A stretch of DNA of 61,625 bases from an uncultured Lachnospiraceae bacterium (GCA_910584695.1 CAJUBR010000008.1:1-61625), one strand, 5' to 3'. Positions 41,655-51,100 are shown, counted from the stretch's first letter. Program-made: numbers and translations. Notes: generated from the letters alone by a model not told the origin.

Positions 41655-43507
41655 TTGTTAAAAATAGTATCAGACAGATGCTTCGTACACCTGTAAAGAC
41701 TTTTGTATTTTTACTGCTGATTCTATGCTCCGGGACTTTGCTTACTGTCGGAGCCGGACTTTGGCTTGGAAGCAGTCAGAATTTAAAAGAATATGAGGTT
41801 TCTTTTTTTACAATTGGAACCGTGGAACAGAAGCCAGCGTCTATCAGACAGGATATGGTGTGGGATGCAGAAAGAAAGGATTATGAAATTTTCCAGAGTC
41901 CGCAGTATGATTATGTATATCCGGTTTCGGTTTTGCAGTTTGAGGGGGCTGATTATATAAAGAAACCCGAAAAAAGGAGCCATTATGCATCTTATGCACC
42001 GGAGTACCAGTTGGTTTGTTCCGATAACGCAGATTTTTGGAGTGTTATTGTAGAATTCTCTCCTGTGGAAGACTGCATTCCCAATGAATCGGTACAAGTA
42101 CATGTAACCAGGGTTTTAAGCGGCGATAAAAATCTGGAAGACAATTATGTGTGGTTTTGCGATCATACCAATGAAACTCCGCTCCCCTTATCTAAGGACA
42201 AAACTTATATTGCACATCTGGTGTTCATCGGGGAAACTCATGGCGAACGTATAGGGAATGCAAACCACACATTGGAATATGCTCCAAGTCCTCTTGAAAC
42301 TTCCCAGTATACTGAAAATGGCGGGAAAATGGAAGATATCCTCAAGGAGCCTTTGTCATATTATGAAGTGACTCCCGGATTTTATCAGTCCGAGGAAGGG
42401 AAGAGGTATTTGAATTATGCTGATGGACAGCTTCTGCCGTGTAAGACCTTTCCGGTAACCGGAACGGGGTCAACGATGCTGCTCATACCCTTTCAGCAGG
42501 GGGATGCCTATATATGTGAAGGAAATGATATTTCACAGGAAGAGTATGAAACAGGGGAAAAGGTATGTCTGATTTCCCGGACGTTTGCACAAAATAATGA
42601 TCTGTCTGTAGGTGATGCAGTTCATACTGCCTTGTATTATACAAATGCCAGGGATGCGGCCAGCAGGAATTATAGGATAAATGGTGAACAGGGATTTAAC
42701 TTTAATATTTTAAAGGCGGATGGTCAAGTACCTGAAGTCTTTGAAGAGAGTACATATAAAATTACAGGTATTTATGATACGGTTTTGGGAGAGAGTTTTG
42801 GAAATTATCAAATGGCAGGAGACGAGATGATCGTACCAATGAATTCGATTCAAAACCAAGATCGCTGTAATATTTTAGCCTATGGACCTATGAAAGGCAG
42901 TACCACTTCTTTTCAGATACCGAATGGAAGCATTGATAAATTTATGGAGAAATGGGAAAAACAAGGCATTACGGATTTGGATATCACCTTTTATGACAGA
43001 GGTTACAGTGAGTTAAAAAGTGGGATTACTCAGATGAAATCCATGTCAATCCTCCTTTGCGGTGTTGGACTTAGTATCAGCATTTTCCTATTGCTCTTGT
43101 TTAACCATCTGTTTATAGCAAAACAGAAAAAAAGAATTGCCATTGAACGCTGTATGGGTGTTTCAAAAAGAAACTGCCGGATGTCCCTGATGGCAGGGAT
43201 GTTTTTGATTCTGCTAATAGGCAGTCTTTTGGGATGCACTCTGGGTGCCTTACTTGCCAACGGCATTTCCCAAGAGGATTTTCACCAGACTGCTTACGAT
43301 ATGACTTATAGCAATGTGAATATATCTGATGAAAAAAGTGGATTGGAAGTAAAAAATGATATATTTATGACACTTTCTGTTTCTGGATTATGTGCTTTGT
43401 TTCTGATCGTTACAGGAACGGGCATGATGATATATTACACAAATCAAATTTTACGGCTGGAACCGATGGCGTTACTATCTGGTAGTGGAAACATTCATAA
43501 AAAGTGA
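41651..43507 (+). CDS. ABC transporter permease, FtsX/MacB fold, large ectodomain
   Basis: The 618-residue protein starts 'MIVKNSIRQMLRTPVKTFVFLLLIL', with the first membrane segment at about 15-37. It then has an unusually large extracytoplasmic domain of about 430 residues and three C-terminal membrane segments from about residue 470, with the FtsX loop 'KRIAIERCMGVSKRNC'. Start ATG 41651 overlaps the ATPase stop (ATGA), indicating coupling. The large ectodomain is a likely substrate- or ligand-binding surface. Confidence 0.88.
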   Translation: MIVKNSIRQMLRTPVKTFVFLLLILCSGTLLTVGAGLWLGSSQNLKEYEVSFFTIGTVEQKPASIRQDMVWDAERKDYEIFQSPQYDYVYPVSVLQFEGADYIKKPEKRSHYASYAPEYQLVCSDNADFWSVIVEFSPVEDCIPNESVQVHVTRVLSGDKNLEDNYVWFCDHTNETPLPLSKDKTYIAHLVFIGETHGERIGNANHTLEYAPSPLETSQYTENGGKMEDILKEPLSYYEVTPGFYQSEEGKRYLNYADGQLLPCKTFPVTGTGSTMLLIPFQQGDAYICEGNDISQEEYETGEKVCLISRTFAQNNDLSVGDAVHTALYYTNARDAASRNYRINGEQGFNFNILKADGQVPEVFEESTYKITGIYDTVLGESFGNYQMAGDEMIVPMNSIQNQDRCNILAYGPMKGSTTSFQIPNGSIDKFMEKWEKQGITDLDITFYDRGYSELKSGITQMKSMSILLCGVGLSISIFLLLLFNHLFIAKQKKRIAIERCMGVSKRNCRMSLMAGMFLILLIGSLLGCTLGALLANGISQEDFHQTAYDMTYSNVNISDEKSGLEVKNDIFMTLSVSGLCALFLIVTGTGMMIYYTNQILRLEPMALLSGSGNIHKK

Positions 43508-43558
43508 TATAATAACGCTGGATGCTTATTCAACAATTATGATAGACGAGGTTGTACA

Positions 43559-44227
43559 ATGAAAAAACGGATTTTAGTGGCAGAAGATGATGAAGAAATT
43601 CGTACCATTCTGTATCAGTTTTTAACAGCGGCAGGATATGATGTATCCGTAGCAAAAGACGGTTTAGAAGGTATCGAAATGTTTCATCAAAGCAGATTCA
43701 GTCTTTTGCTGATTGACATTATGATGCCGAAAATTGATGGATTTACTATGGTAGAAATGGTACGGAAAGAATCAAAAGTACCCATTATTCTGCTTACAGC
43801 TTTAGAAGGCGAAGAAGAACAGATCAAAGGATTTGATTTACAGGCAGATGATTATGTGCTAAAACCATTTTCCATGCGTGTTTTATTGAAAAGAATTGAA
43901 AATGTTATCCGGAAATCTTCCTATGAAGAGGACAGATTAAGATACAATAATATAACGGTAAACTTAAAAAGTATGCAGGTATGGGTAGATGGCAGTGAAG
44001 TAACACTGACCAGTAAGGAGTATGAAATGCTGGTATATTTTATAAAGCATAAAGGTCAGGTTGTTACAAGAGAAGATATTTTGGACCGGATATGGAAATA
44101 TGATTATTATGGTGATGGAAGAGTGGTAGACACCCATGTCAAAAATCTCAGAAAGAAACTGATGACCGATTCTATTATCACCATACGCGGACGGGGGTAT
44201 CGTTTAGATGAAACGGCTCAGATATAG
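43559..44227 (+). CDS. Response regulator, OmpR/PhoB family
   Basis: The 222-residue regulator has a receiver domain with acidic pocket 'VAEDDEE', phospho-acceptor D53 in 'LIDIMMPKIDG', and the conserved T and K residues in 'LLTALE' and 'VLKPFS'. A winged-helix DNA-binding domain follows ('LTSKEYEMLVYFI...GQVVTREDILDRIW', 'DTHVKNLRKKL', 'IRGRGYRL'). It starts 51 nt after the permease gene and overlaps the kinase gene by 20 nt. Probably regulates the ABC operon upstream. Confidence 0.95.
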   Translation: MKKRILVAEDDEEIRTILYQFLTAAGYDVSVAKDGLEGIEMFHQSRFSLLLIDIMMPKIDGFTMVEMVRKESKVPIILLTALEGEEEQIKGFDLQADDYVLKPFSMRVLLKRIENVIRKSSYEEDRLRYNNITVNLKSMQVWVDGSEVTLTSKEYEMLVYFIKHKGQVVTREDILDRIWKYDYYGDGRVVDTHVKNLRKKLMTDSIITIRGRGYRLDETAQI

Positions 44228-45824
44228 TATTGGCATGAAGTTTTTCTTAATTATGCTGATTCTTTTAGCAGGCTGTTCCTTCCTGCTCTATGTGTTTATT
44301 ACTCTTGCATTGCCGGTACAATATGAGGATTATATTGCAAGAAAAGAACAAAAGGAAGCGGATGCTTTTTATAAAGGAATCAGTGGAAAATCATATGAAG
44401 AAACCTCTAAGCTCATTTATGAAAAGTGTATTGTTGAGGAGAAAAGTATACTTATTTTTAAGGATAGAGTACTTGTAAATGAGGTTTCTGATAATGATAA
44501 TACAATGAACGCAGGTAAAAATAGTTATACGGTTCATGTTAAGGATAATTATGGCAATTATGTTAAAGGGGACAAGGTTTATGTATATGTTCTTGCCCAA
44601 AATTCTAATGTGAACTGGTTTTCTACATCACAGACCAACCCGACAGAATCAGCTGCGGATGATGATATAATGACGGAGGATTACTTGAAAAGCAATAGAA
44701 ACAGCTGGACTGCTAAATGGAAGAATGGTCAGGAAGAAAAACATTATGTAAGATCAACGCTTTCTCTTTACGATGGCAGCATCTATACCATATATACCTC
44801 TTATGTATACCAGCCAATTAATGATATCGGCAATGTTTTAGCACAATTGCTCCGGTTTGTCGTTCCTGTTATTTTACTGATCAGTATGGCAGCTGCCTTT
44901 TTGTATGCCAAAATCGTGTCATGTCCCATCATTTCATTGAGCAAATCTGCAAAACAAATGGCGAAAATGGATTTAGATACCCGGTGTAGCACGAAACGAA
45001 AAGACGAGATTGGAATACTGGCAAACAGCCTGAACGAACTGGCAGTCAATTTATCAGCTTCCCTAACGGAATTAGAGCAGCAAAATGAAACACTTCAATC
45101 AGAAATGCAGATGGAAAAAGAACTGGATAAAAAGAGACGGGACTTTTTTAATATGGCATCCCATGAGCTGAAAACACCCATAACCGTATTGCGAGGGTAT
45201 CTGGAAGGGATGATTTATAAAATCGGAATCTATCAAAACAGGGATGAATATCTGACAAAATCCTTGGAAAAACTGGAACAGATGGAACAACTGGTCCGTG
45301 AACTTTTAAATATTTCCAGAATGGAACAGATGCATCTTTCCTCTGAAAATAATAACTGTAATTTACAAGAGATTATAGACACTGTCATTGTGGAACTGGA
45401 AGAATTACGGCAAAAAGGAAACATCAGAATAAAAAACCGGATAAAACAACCCATATTTGTTCATGCGGACAAAACCCAGATGTTCCGGATTATGATGAAT
45501 ATAATCAAAAATGCCGTTGTACATTCTCCTGACAGAGCACAGGTAATGATTGACACAAGAAAATCCGGGCAATATCTGGAACTTTCCGTTATCAATACGG
45601 ATACTTCCATTCCGGAAGAGGAACGGCCTTATTTATTCCAGCCTTTTTACCGGATAGATAAATCCCACAATCGCAATACCGGAGGTAGTGGACTTGGCTT
45701 ATATATTATCAGTATTATCTTAGATGCTTATCATTTCGGATATGAGATAAAGAATACAAAAGCAGGAGTAGAATTCAATATAAAAATCCCATCTCCGGAT
45801 ATACTCACTGAATTACAAAAATGA
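44208..45824 (+). CDS. Sensor histidine kinase with extracytoplasmic sensor, HAMP and HisKA/HATPase domains
   Basis: The 538-residue kinase has two membrane segments (about 8-30 and 218-240) that flank a sensor of about 185 residues of unknown fold. A HAMP linker follows, then the phospho-acceptor H319 in 'MASHELKTPITVL', and an ATP-binding domain with N-box 'IIKNAVVHS' and G-box 'GGSGLGLYI'. This is unlike BceS kinases, which lack a sizeable sensor, so it probably senses a ligand directly. It overlaps the regulator gene. Confidence 0.93.
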   Translation: MKRLRYSIGMKFFLIMLILLAGCSFLLYVFITLALPVQYEDYIARKEQKEADAFYKGISGKSYEETSKLIYEKCIVEEKSILIFKDRVLVNEVSDNDNTMNAGKNSYTVHVKDNYGNYVKGDKVYVYVLAQNSNVNWFSTSQTNPTESAADDDIMTEDYLKSNRNSWTAKWKNGQEEKHYVRSTLSLYDGSIYTIYTSYVYQPINDIGNVLAQLLRFVVPVILLISMAAAFLYAKIVSCPIISLSKSAKQMAKMDLDTRCSTKRKDEIGILANSLNELAVNLSASLTELEQQNETLQSEMQMEKELDKKRRDFFNMASHELKTPITVLRGYLEGMIYKIGIYQNRDEYLTKSLEKLEQMEQLVRELLNISRMEQMHLSSENNNCNLQEIIDTVIVELEELRQKGNIRIKNRIKQPIFVHADKTQMFRIMMNIIKNAVVHSPDRAQVMIDTRKSGQYLELSVINTDTSIPEEERPYLFQPFYRIDKSHNRNTGGSGLGLYIISIILDAYHFGYEIKNTKAGVEFNIKIPSPDILTELQK

Positions 45825-45929
45825 ATCAATAAATTTTTTTAATTAATTAATTTATTACAAGATATGGTATTTTATGAAAGAATATGATAATATACAGATA
45901 AGTGTGTAAAGATTTTGAAGGAGATTACT
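45825..45929. other. AT-rich spacer between the kinase gene and hisB
   Basis: It holds an AT-only inverted repeat (aataaatt 45828-45835 / aatttatt 45849-45856) that could be a weak terminator, and -10-like TATGATAAT sequence near 45890. A promoter for hisB must be here or further upstream since hisD is closed by a terminator, but I cannot assign a convincing -35. Confidence 0.35.
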
Positions 45930-46523
45930 ATGGCAGATAGAATCGCATACGTCGAACGCAAGACAAATGAAACAGATATTAAAATGGAATTTCATATTGA
46001 TGGTTCCGGCCAGGCAAAGATCGATACTGGTATTGGTTTTTTCGATCATATGCTTAATTCCTTTACAAGACATGGCTTTTTTAATCTGAAGCTACAGGTT
46101 AAAGGAGATTTGTATGTGGATTCCCACCACACAATTGAGGATACAGGAATTGTTCTGGGACAGGCTATAAAAAAGGCACTAGGGGATAAAAAGGGAATTT
46201 GCCGGTATGGACAGAGAATTCTTCCAATGGACGAAACTTTAATGCTTTGTGCTTTGGATTTGTCCGGCAGACCATATTTTTCATATGATATGAATTTGAC
46301 AGTGGAGCAGGTGGGATACTTTGATACAGAGATGGTAAAAGAATTCTTTTACGCAGTTTCTTATGCTGCCGGAATGAATCTGCATCTGAAACAGCTGGAT
46401 GGGTCTAATAACCATCATATTATTGAGGCTGCATTTAAGGCATTTGCCAAGGCATTAGATGAGGCAACCCAGATTGATTCCCGAATGAAGGATACGGTTC
46501 TTTCTACAAAGGGAACACTATAA
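45930..46523 (+). CDS. hisB: Imidazoleglycerol-phosphate dehydratase
   Basis: Dehydrates imidazole glycerol phosphate to imidazole acetol phosphate; manganese-dependent. The 197-residue protein is the monofunctional type, with the characteristic metal-binding repeats 'GFFDHML...RHG', 'DSHHTIEDTGIVLGQA', 'DL.GRPYFSYD', and 'LDGSNNHHIIEAAFKAFAKAL'. The start ATG 45930 follows AAGGAG at 8 nt; an upstream TTG (45915) was rejected. It begins the second half of the his genes after the ABC/two-component insertion. Confidence 0.96.
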   Translation: MADRIAYVERKTNETDIKMEFHIDGSGQAKIDTGIGFFDHMLNSFTRHGFFNLKLQVKGDLYVDSHHTIEDTGIVLGQAIKKALGDKKGICRYGQRILPMDETLMLCALDLSGRPYFSYDMNLTVEQVGYFDTEMVKEFFYAVSYAAGMNLHLKQLDGSNNHHIIEAAFKAFAKALDEATQIDSRMKDTVLSTKGTL

Positions 46524-46553
46524 CGAACAAAAATCGAAAGCTTGGAGGATATT

Positions 46554-47807
46554 ATGAGCTACGTAAAAATAATTGCAGAACTGGATAAAACAAATGCACT
46601 AGATTCTGCTGTATTTTATTCAAACGGCGGGGCGGATGAGATTGCATATATGGATTTTACAGCAACCCCACAAGGCAGGGAACCAAATGTCGAATTGATG
46701 AAGGAGATTGCCAGAGTATCAGAAGTACCGCTCATTGCAGGCGGTGGTGTAAAACGATTAGAAGATGTAAAGAAAATGCTTTATGCCGGTGCTTCCATGG
46801 TATATATGAAACATGCGGCAAGACTGGATATCAGCTTCGTGAAAGAAATGTCGGAACGTTTTGGCAGGGAGAAAATTGGTGTTGCCATTGAATTATCAGA
46901 TGCAGATGTAACGGAATTTGCAATCAGATGTGAAGAAATGGGGGCCGGTGGAATCTGGCTTTTAGAATTTACAAAGGGAATGGAACAGACAGTAAAAGAG
47001 ATTAAAGAAAGTCTCAGCGTCCCAGTCATGATCAGCACGAAGGAAACCGAACATGGGATGATCAAGTCAATGATAAAGGATTCTTTGGCTGATGCTGTAT
47101 TATATGATGGACAAGAACCAATTGACATGATGGCATTAAAGCATTATTTAATGACAAATCATATATCTGTTAATACATTTGAAAGTGCACTGGATTTTGA
47201 TACCTTCAAATTGGGTGCTGATGGCTTGATTCCTTGTATCGTTCAGGATTACAAGACCCAGGAAGTACTTATGATGGCATATATGAATAAGGAATCCTAT
47301 TATAAGACATTAGAAACCGGCAGAATGACGTACTATTCAAGAAGCAGGAAAAAGCTTTGGCTAAAAGGAGAGGAAAGCGGTCATTTTCAGTTTGTAAAGG
47401 AGCTTACCATTGACTGTGATAAGGATACCATTTTAGCTAAGGTTTCCCAGATTGGAGCAGCATGTCATACTGGTAACCCAACCTGTTTTTTTACACCCCT
47501 TGCAAAGAAGGAATATGACGATACCAATCCCCTTACGGTATTCAATCAGGTGTATGATGTGATTGCGGATCGCAAAGAACATCCGAAAGAAGGTTCTTAT
47601 ACGAATTATCTGTTTGACAAGGGAATTGATAAAATCCTTAAAAAGGTTGGTGAGGAATGTACTGAAATTGTCATTGCAGCAAAGAATCCGGATACGGAAG
47701 AAATCAAATATGAGATATCTGACTTTTTATATCATTGCATGGTATTAATGGTAGAACGAGGAGTCACATGGGAAGATATTACAAAGGAACTAGATAACAG
47801 ACATTAA
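46554..47807 (+). CDS. hisIE: HisF-like domain fused to phosphoribosyl-AMP cyclohydrolase / phosphoribosyl-ATP pyrophosphatase (HisIE)
   Basis: The 417-residue protein has three parts. Residues 1 to about 200 form a HisA/HisF-type TIM barrel ('KIIAELDKTNA', 'GGADEIAYMDFTA', 'VPLIAGGGVK'). Residues about 205-315 are HisI with 'MAYMNKES', 'WLKGEESGH', 'DCDKDT' and the zinc cysteine in 'AACHTG'. Residues about 325-415 are HisE with 'EGSYTNYLFDKG' and 'KVGEECTEIVIAAKN'. HisI and HisE look complete, covering steps 2 and 3. The HisF part has a shortened first loop and lacks the second general-acid Asp (AIELSD), so it is probably non-catalytic or structural. GGAGG precedes ATG 46554. Confidence 0.88.
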   Translation: MSYVKIIAELDKTNALDSAVFYSNGGADEIAYMDFTATPQGREPNVELMKEIARVSEVPLIAGGGVKRLEDVKKMLYAGASMVYMKHAARLDISFVKEMSERFGREKIGVAIELSDADVTEFAIRCEEMGAGGIWLLEFTKGMEQTVKEIKESLSVPVMISTKETEHGMIKSMIKDSLADAVLYDGQEPIDMMALKHYLMTNHISVNTFESALDFDTFKLGADGLIPCIVQDYKTQEVLMMAYMNKESYYKTLETGRMTYYSRSRKKLWLKGEESGHFQFVKELTIDCDKDTILAKVSQIGAACHTGNPTCFFTPLAKKEYDDTNPLTVFNQVYDVIADRKEHPKEGSYTNYLFDKGIDKILKKVGEECTEIVIAAKNPDTEEIKYEISDFLYHCMVLMVERGVTWEDITKELDNRH

Positions 47808-47828
47808 TTATTATTAGGAGGTATTATT

Positions 47829-47990
47829 ATGGAACCATTAGTAAATGAATTTTTACAGTATTTAATTAAATTTGTTGTGCTTGGAGCAATTGCAATCATT
47901 GGTGTAATATGTGGTGCAAAATACAAGAAAAATAAACTTGCAAAAGAAACATCTGCATCGGAAGGAACAACAGACGAGACAATTCAGTAA
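47829..47990 (+). CDS. Small single-pass membrane protein, 53 residues
   Basis: Starts ATG 47829 behind AGGAGG at about 7 nt and ends at TAA 47988-47990. A hydrophobic helix (about residues 12-30, 'FVVLGAIAIIGVICGA') is followed by a Lys-rich stretch and a Ser/Thr/Glu tail. The layout resembles FeoB-associated or small sporulation-type Cys-less membrane peptides, but I do not recognise it. It sits 21 nt after hisIE and before alaS. Confidence 0.65.
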   Translation: MEPLVNEFLQYLIKFVVLGAIAIIGVICGAKYKKNKLAKETSASEGTTDETIQ

Positions 47991-48056
47991 AACATTTATT
48001 TTATTATTTTTAGATATGAATTTTAAGAAATATTAGCATATAGCGAGGACAAAGTT

Positions 48057-50693
48057 GTGAAAAAATACGGTTTAAATGAACTTAGAAAAATGTATCTGGA
48101 CTTTTTCGAAAGCAAGGATCATCTTAAGATGAACAGCTTTTCATTAGTTCCCCATAACGATAATTCTTTATTGTTGATTAATGCCGGTATGGCACCGCTT
48201 AAGCCATATTTTACCGGTCAGGAGCTTCCACCGAGTAAAAGAGTTACTACCTGTCAGAAATGTATCCGTACCGGTGATATTGAAAATGTCGGAAAAACCG
48301 CACGTCATGGTACATTCTTTGAAATGCTGGGGAATTTCTCTTTTGGTGATTATTTTAAAAAAGAAGCCATTTCATGGTCATGGGAATTTCTTACTGAAGT
48401 GTTAGGAATGGATCCGGATCGTCTTTACCCATCAGTATATTTGGAGGATGATGAAGCCTTTGATTTATGGAATCAAATGATCGGAATTCCCAAGGAAAGA
48501 ATTTTCCGTTTCGGAAAGGAGGATAATTTCTGGGAGCATGGTTCCGGTCCCTGTGGTCCTTGTTCTGAAATTTATTATGACCGGGGAGAAAAATACGGCT
48601 GTGGAAAACCAGATTGTACGGTAGGCTGTGAATGTGATCGTTATATTGAGATTTGGAATAATGTATTTACCCAGTTTGATAACGATGGTCATGGACACTA
48701 TACGGAGTTAGAGCATAAGAATATTGATACTGGTATGGGATTAGAGCGTCTTGCTGTCGTGGTTCAGGATGTGGATTCCATTTTTGATGTAGATACGATT
48801 GAAGCCCTTCGCAATAAAGTCTGCGAATTTGCAAATACGGTTTACCATACTGATACCGATAAAGATATCTCCATCCGTCTGATTACAGACCATATCCGCT
48901 CGGCCACCTTTATGATTTCAGATGGTATTATGCCATCTAATGAAGGAAGAGGATATGTCCTTCGCCGTTTGATCCGCCGTGCAGCAAGACATGGGCGCTT
49001 ACTTGGTATTGACGGAACATTTCTTGCAAAACTCAGCGAGACTGTAATTGAAGGTTCCAAGGACGGATATCCGGAATTAGAGGAAAAGAAAGAGTTTATT
49101 TTCCGTGTATTGACCCAGGAGGAGAATCAGTTTAACAAAACAATTGATCAGGGGCTTGCAATCCTTATCGAATTGGAGGAAAACCTTGCCCGAAAAGGTG
49201 AAAAAAAGTTATCCGGTTCGGATGTATTTAAGCTTTATGATACCTATGGTTTCCCTGTGGATCTGACAAAAGAAATCATGGAAGAGAAGGGATATTCGAT
49301 TGACGAAGAAGGATTTAAAACGTGTATGGAAAAGCAGCGTGTAAAGGCACGTACTGCCCGTAAAGTAACAAATTATATGGGAGCGGATGCTACTGTTTAT
49401 GATGAGATTGATCCTGCCATTACAACCGAATTTGTAGGTTATGATAATGACAGCTATTCATCTAAAATTACAGTTCTTACAACCGATGCGGTGGTAGAAG
49501 CAATTGCAGAAGGGGACGAAGCAACTTTATTTGTGGAACAGACACCGTTTTATGCTACGATGGGTGGTCAGCAGGGGGATACCGGAATCATTACTACCGA
49601 AACTGCTGAATTTGTGGTAAAAGACACCATTAAACTGAAAGGCGGAAAGTATGGTCATATTGGAATGGTGACAAAAGGAATGTTTAAGGTTGGAGATTCG
49701 GTTACCCTCCAGATTGATACAGCGGCAAGATTAGATACCTGTAAGAATCATAGTGCAACCCATCTTTTGCAAAAGGCTCTTAAAATGGTACTTGGAAACC
49801 ATGTGGAACAAAAGGGTTCTTTGGTAACACCAGACCGGTTACGTTTTGATTTTTCTCATTTCTCTCCTATGACAGAGGAGGAAATTGCAAAAGTAGAGGC
49901 AATTGTAAATGAAGAGATTGTAAAGGCACTACCGGTAACGATATCGGAAACGACCATTGAAGAAGCAAAAAAAACAGGTGCAATGGCACTATTTGGGGAA
50001 AAATATGGAGATATTGTAAGGGTCGTCAATATGTCTGATTTTTCCATTGAGCTTTGCGGTGGTACGCATGTTAAAAACACCGGTGTTATTACAACATTTA
50101 AAATCGTTTCCGAGTCAGGTGTAGCCGCTGGTGTAAGGCGGATCGAAGCCCTGACTGGCGAGGGAGTATTTCATTACTATAGAGAAATAGAGGAAAAGAT
50201 GGTGGAGGCTGCCCATTTATTAAAGGCAAATCCAGACCAGTTATTAGATAAAATTACGCATACACTGACTCAGTTAAAAGAGCTTTCTTCCGAAAACGAG
50301 TCCCTGAAAGCAAAGCTTGCAAATGAATCATTAGGTGATGTAACCTCGGATATGATTTCGATTGGTGATTTTCATGTGATTGCAACTGCAGTAAAAGATG
50401 TTGATATGAATGGTCTGCGTGACTTAGGTGACCAGTTAAAAACAAAGGTTTCGGAAGGAATTGTAGTGATTGCTTCTGAAAATGACGGTAAGGTAAACCT
50501 GATTGCTATGGCAACAGACCATGCGGTAAAGAAAGGAGCTCATGCAGGTAATCTGATTAAAGAGATTGCACCATTGGTTGGCGGTGGTGGCGGTGGCAGA
50601 CCGAATATGGCTCAGGCAGGCGGTAAGAATCCTGCCGGAATTCAGGATGCCATTGCGAAAGCAAAAGAAATTGCTGCAAATCAGCTTGGATAA
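48057..50693 (+). CDS. alaS: Alanyl-tRNA synthetase
   Basis: Class II synthetase charging tRNA-Ala, 878 residues, normal length. Domain order: catalytic core ('FPL/LV' motif region 'LINAGMAPLKPYF', 'RHGTFFEMLGNFSFGDYF', 'GSGPCGPCSEIYYD'), tRNA recognition domain, editing domain with zinc residues 'HSATHLL' and 'CGGTHV', and the C-terminal oligomerisation domain with the glycine run 'GGGGGGRPNMAQAGG'. Start is GTG 48057 with GAGGAC upstream. The unit ends before the small hairpin repeat at 50721. Confidence 0.98.
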   Translation: MKKYGLNELRKMYLDFFESKDHLKMNSFSLVPHNDNSLLLINAGMAPLKPYFTGQELPPSKRVTTCQKCIRTGDIENVGKTARHGTFFEMLGNFSFGDYFKKEAISWSWEFLTEVLGMDPDRLYPSVYLEDDEAFDLWNQMIGIPKERIFRFGKEDNFWEHGSGPCGPCSEIYYDRGEKYGCGKPDCTVGCECDRYIEIWNNVFTQFDNDGHGHYTELEHKNIDTGMGLERLAVVVQDVDSIFDVDTIEALRNKVCEFANTVYHTDTDKDISIRLITDHIRSATFMISDGIMPSNEGRGYVLRRLIRRAARHGRLLGIDGTFLAKLSETVIEGSKDGYPELEEKKEFIFRVLTQEENQFNKTIDQGLAILIELEENLARKGEKKLSGSDVFKLYDTYGFPVDLTKEIMEEKGYSIDEEGFKTCMEKQRVKARTARKVTNYMGADATVYDEIDPAITTEFVGYDNDSYSSKITVLTTDAVVEAIAEGDEATLFVEQTPFYATMGGQQGDTGIITTETAEFVVKDTIKLKGGKYGHIGMVTKGMFKVGDSVTLQIDTAARLDTCKNHSATHLLQKALKMVLGNHVEQKGSLVTPDRLRFDFSHFSPMTEEEIAKVEAIVNEEIVKALPVTISETTIEEAKKTGAMALFGEKYGDIVRVVNMSDFSIELCGGTHVKNTGVITTFKIVSESGVAAGVRRIEALTGEGVFHYYREIEEKMVEAAHLLKANPDQLLDKITHTLTQLKELSSENESLKAKLANESLGDVTSDMISIGDFHVIATAVKDVDMNGLRDLGDQLKTKVSEGIVVIASENDGKVNLIAMATDHAVKKGAHAGNLIKEIAPLVGGGGGGRPNMAQAGGKNPAGIQDAIAKAKEIAANQLG

Positions 50694-50716
50694 AAAATAG
50701 TCAATACCCTTGCAGC

Positions 50717-50757
50717 ATTCGTCAAATGGACATGCGAGCATGTCCGCTTGACTCGTT
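50717..50757. repeat. Dispersed hairpin repeat, copy 2 (inverted relative to copy 1)
   Basis: The reverse complement of this segment matches 31792-31824 with one change (gctgacat versus gcggacat). The palindrome forms GTCAA/TTGAC outside and GGACATG/CATGTCC inside. It is 28 nt downstream of alaS and may act as a transcript 3' end or RNA-stabilising hairpin. Confidence 0.75.
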
Positions 50758-50805
50758 GTTTGTGGAAATAAAGAAAAAATTGATAACAATCATGAAAAAT
50801 AGGTA

Positions 50806-50833
50806 TTGACGTATTGGAATTTTATGCTATAAT
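50806..50833 (+). promoter_or_regulatory. Strong sigma-A promoter of rpsU
   Basis: TTGACG (50806-50811), a 16-nt spacer with TGC just before the -10, and TATAAT (50828-50833). A leader of roughly 70 nt follows. Confidence 0.8.
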
Positions 50834-50909
50834 CTTAGTTGTGTTTTAAATAACCCAAGGTTGTATGGTAGACACAATATGCAACTGAAGGGAGGTCGGG
50901 TGAGAGAGT

Positions 50910-51086
50910 ATGTCAAACGTTGTTGTGAAAGAAAACGAGACTTTAGATAGCGCTCTTCGCCGTTTCAAAAGAAATTGTGCGAAGGCTGGTATTCAACAGG
51001 AGATTCGTAAGAGAGAGCATTACGAGAAACCAAGTGTGAAACGTAAGAAAAAGTCTGAAGCAGCTAGAAAAAGAAAATTCAAATAA
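50910..51086 (+). CDS. rpsU: 30S ribosomal protein S21
   Basis: S21 is a small basic protein of the 30S subunit that helps translation initiation. The 58-residue product reads 'MSNVVVKENETLDSALRRFKR' at the start and 'KREHYEKPSVKRKKKSEAARK' near the end, as in other Clostridia. GGGAGG is 14 nt before ATG 50910, a long spacing, though a GAGAGAG sits closer. The gene is monocistronic between its own promoter and terminator. Confidence 0.95.
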   Translation: MSNVVVKENETLDSALRRFKRNCAKAGIQQEIRKREHYEKPSVKRKKKSEAARKRKFK

Positions 51087-51100
51087 TGCGAATTTACTTA

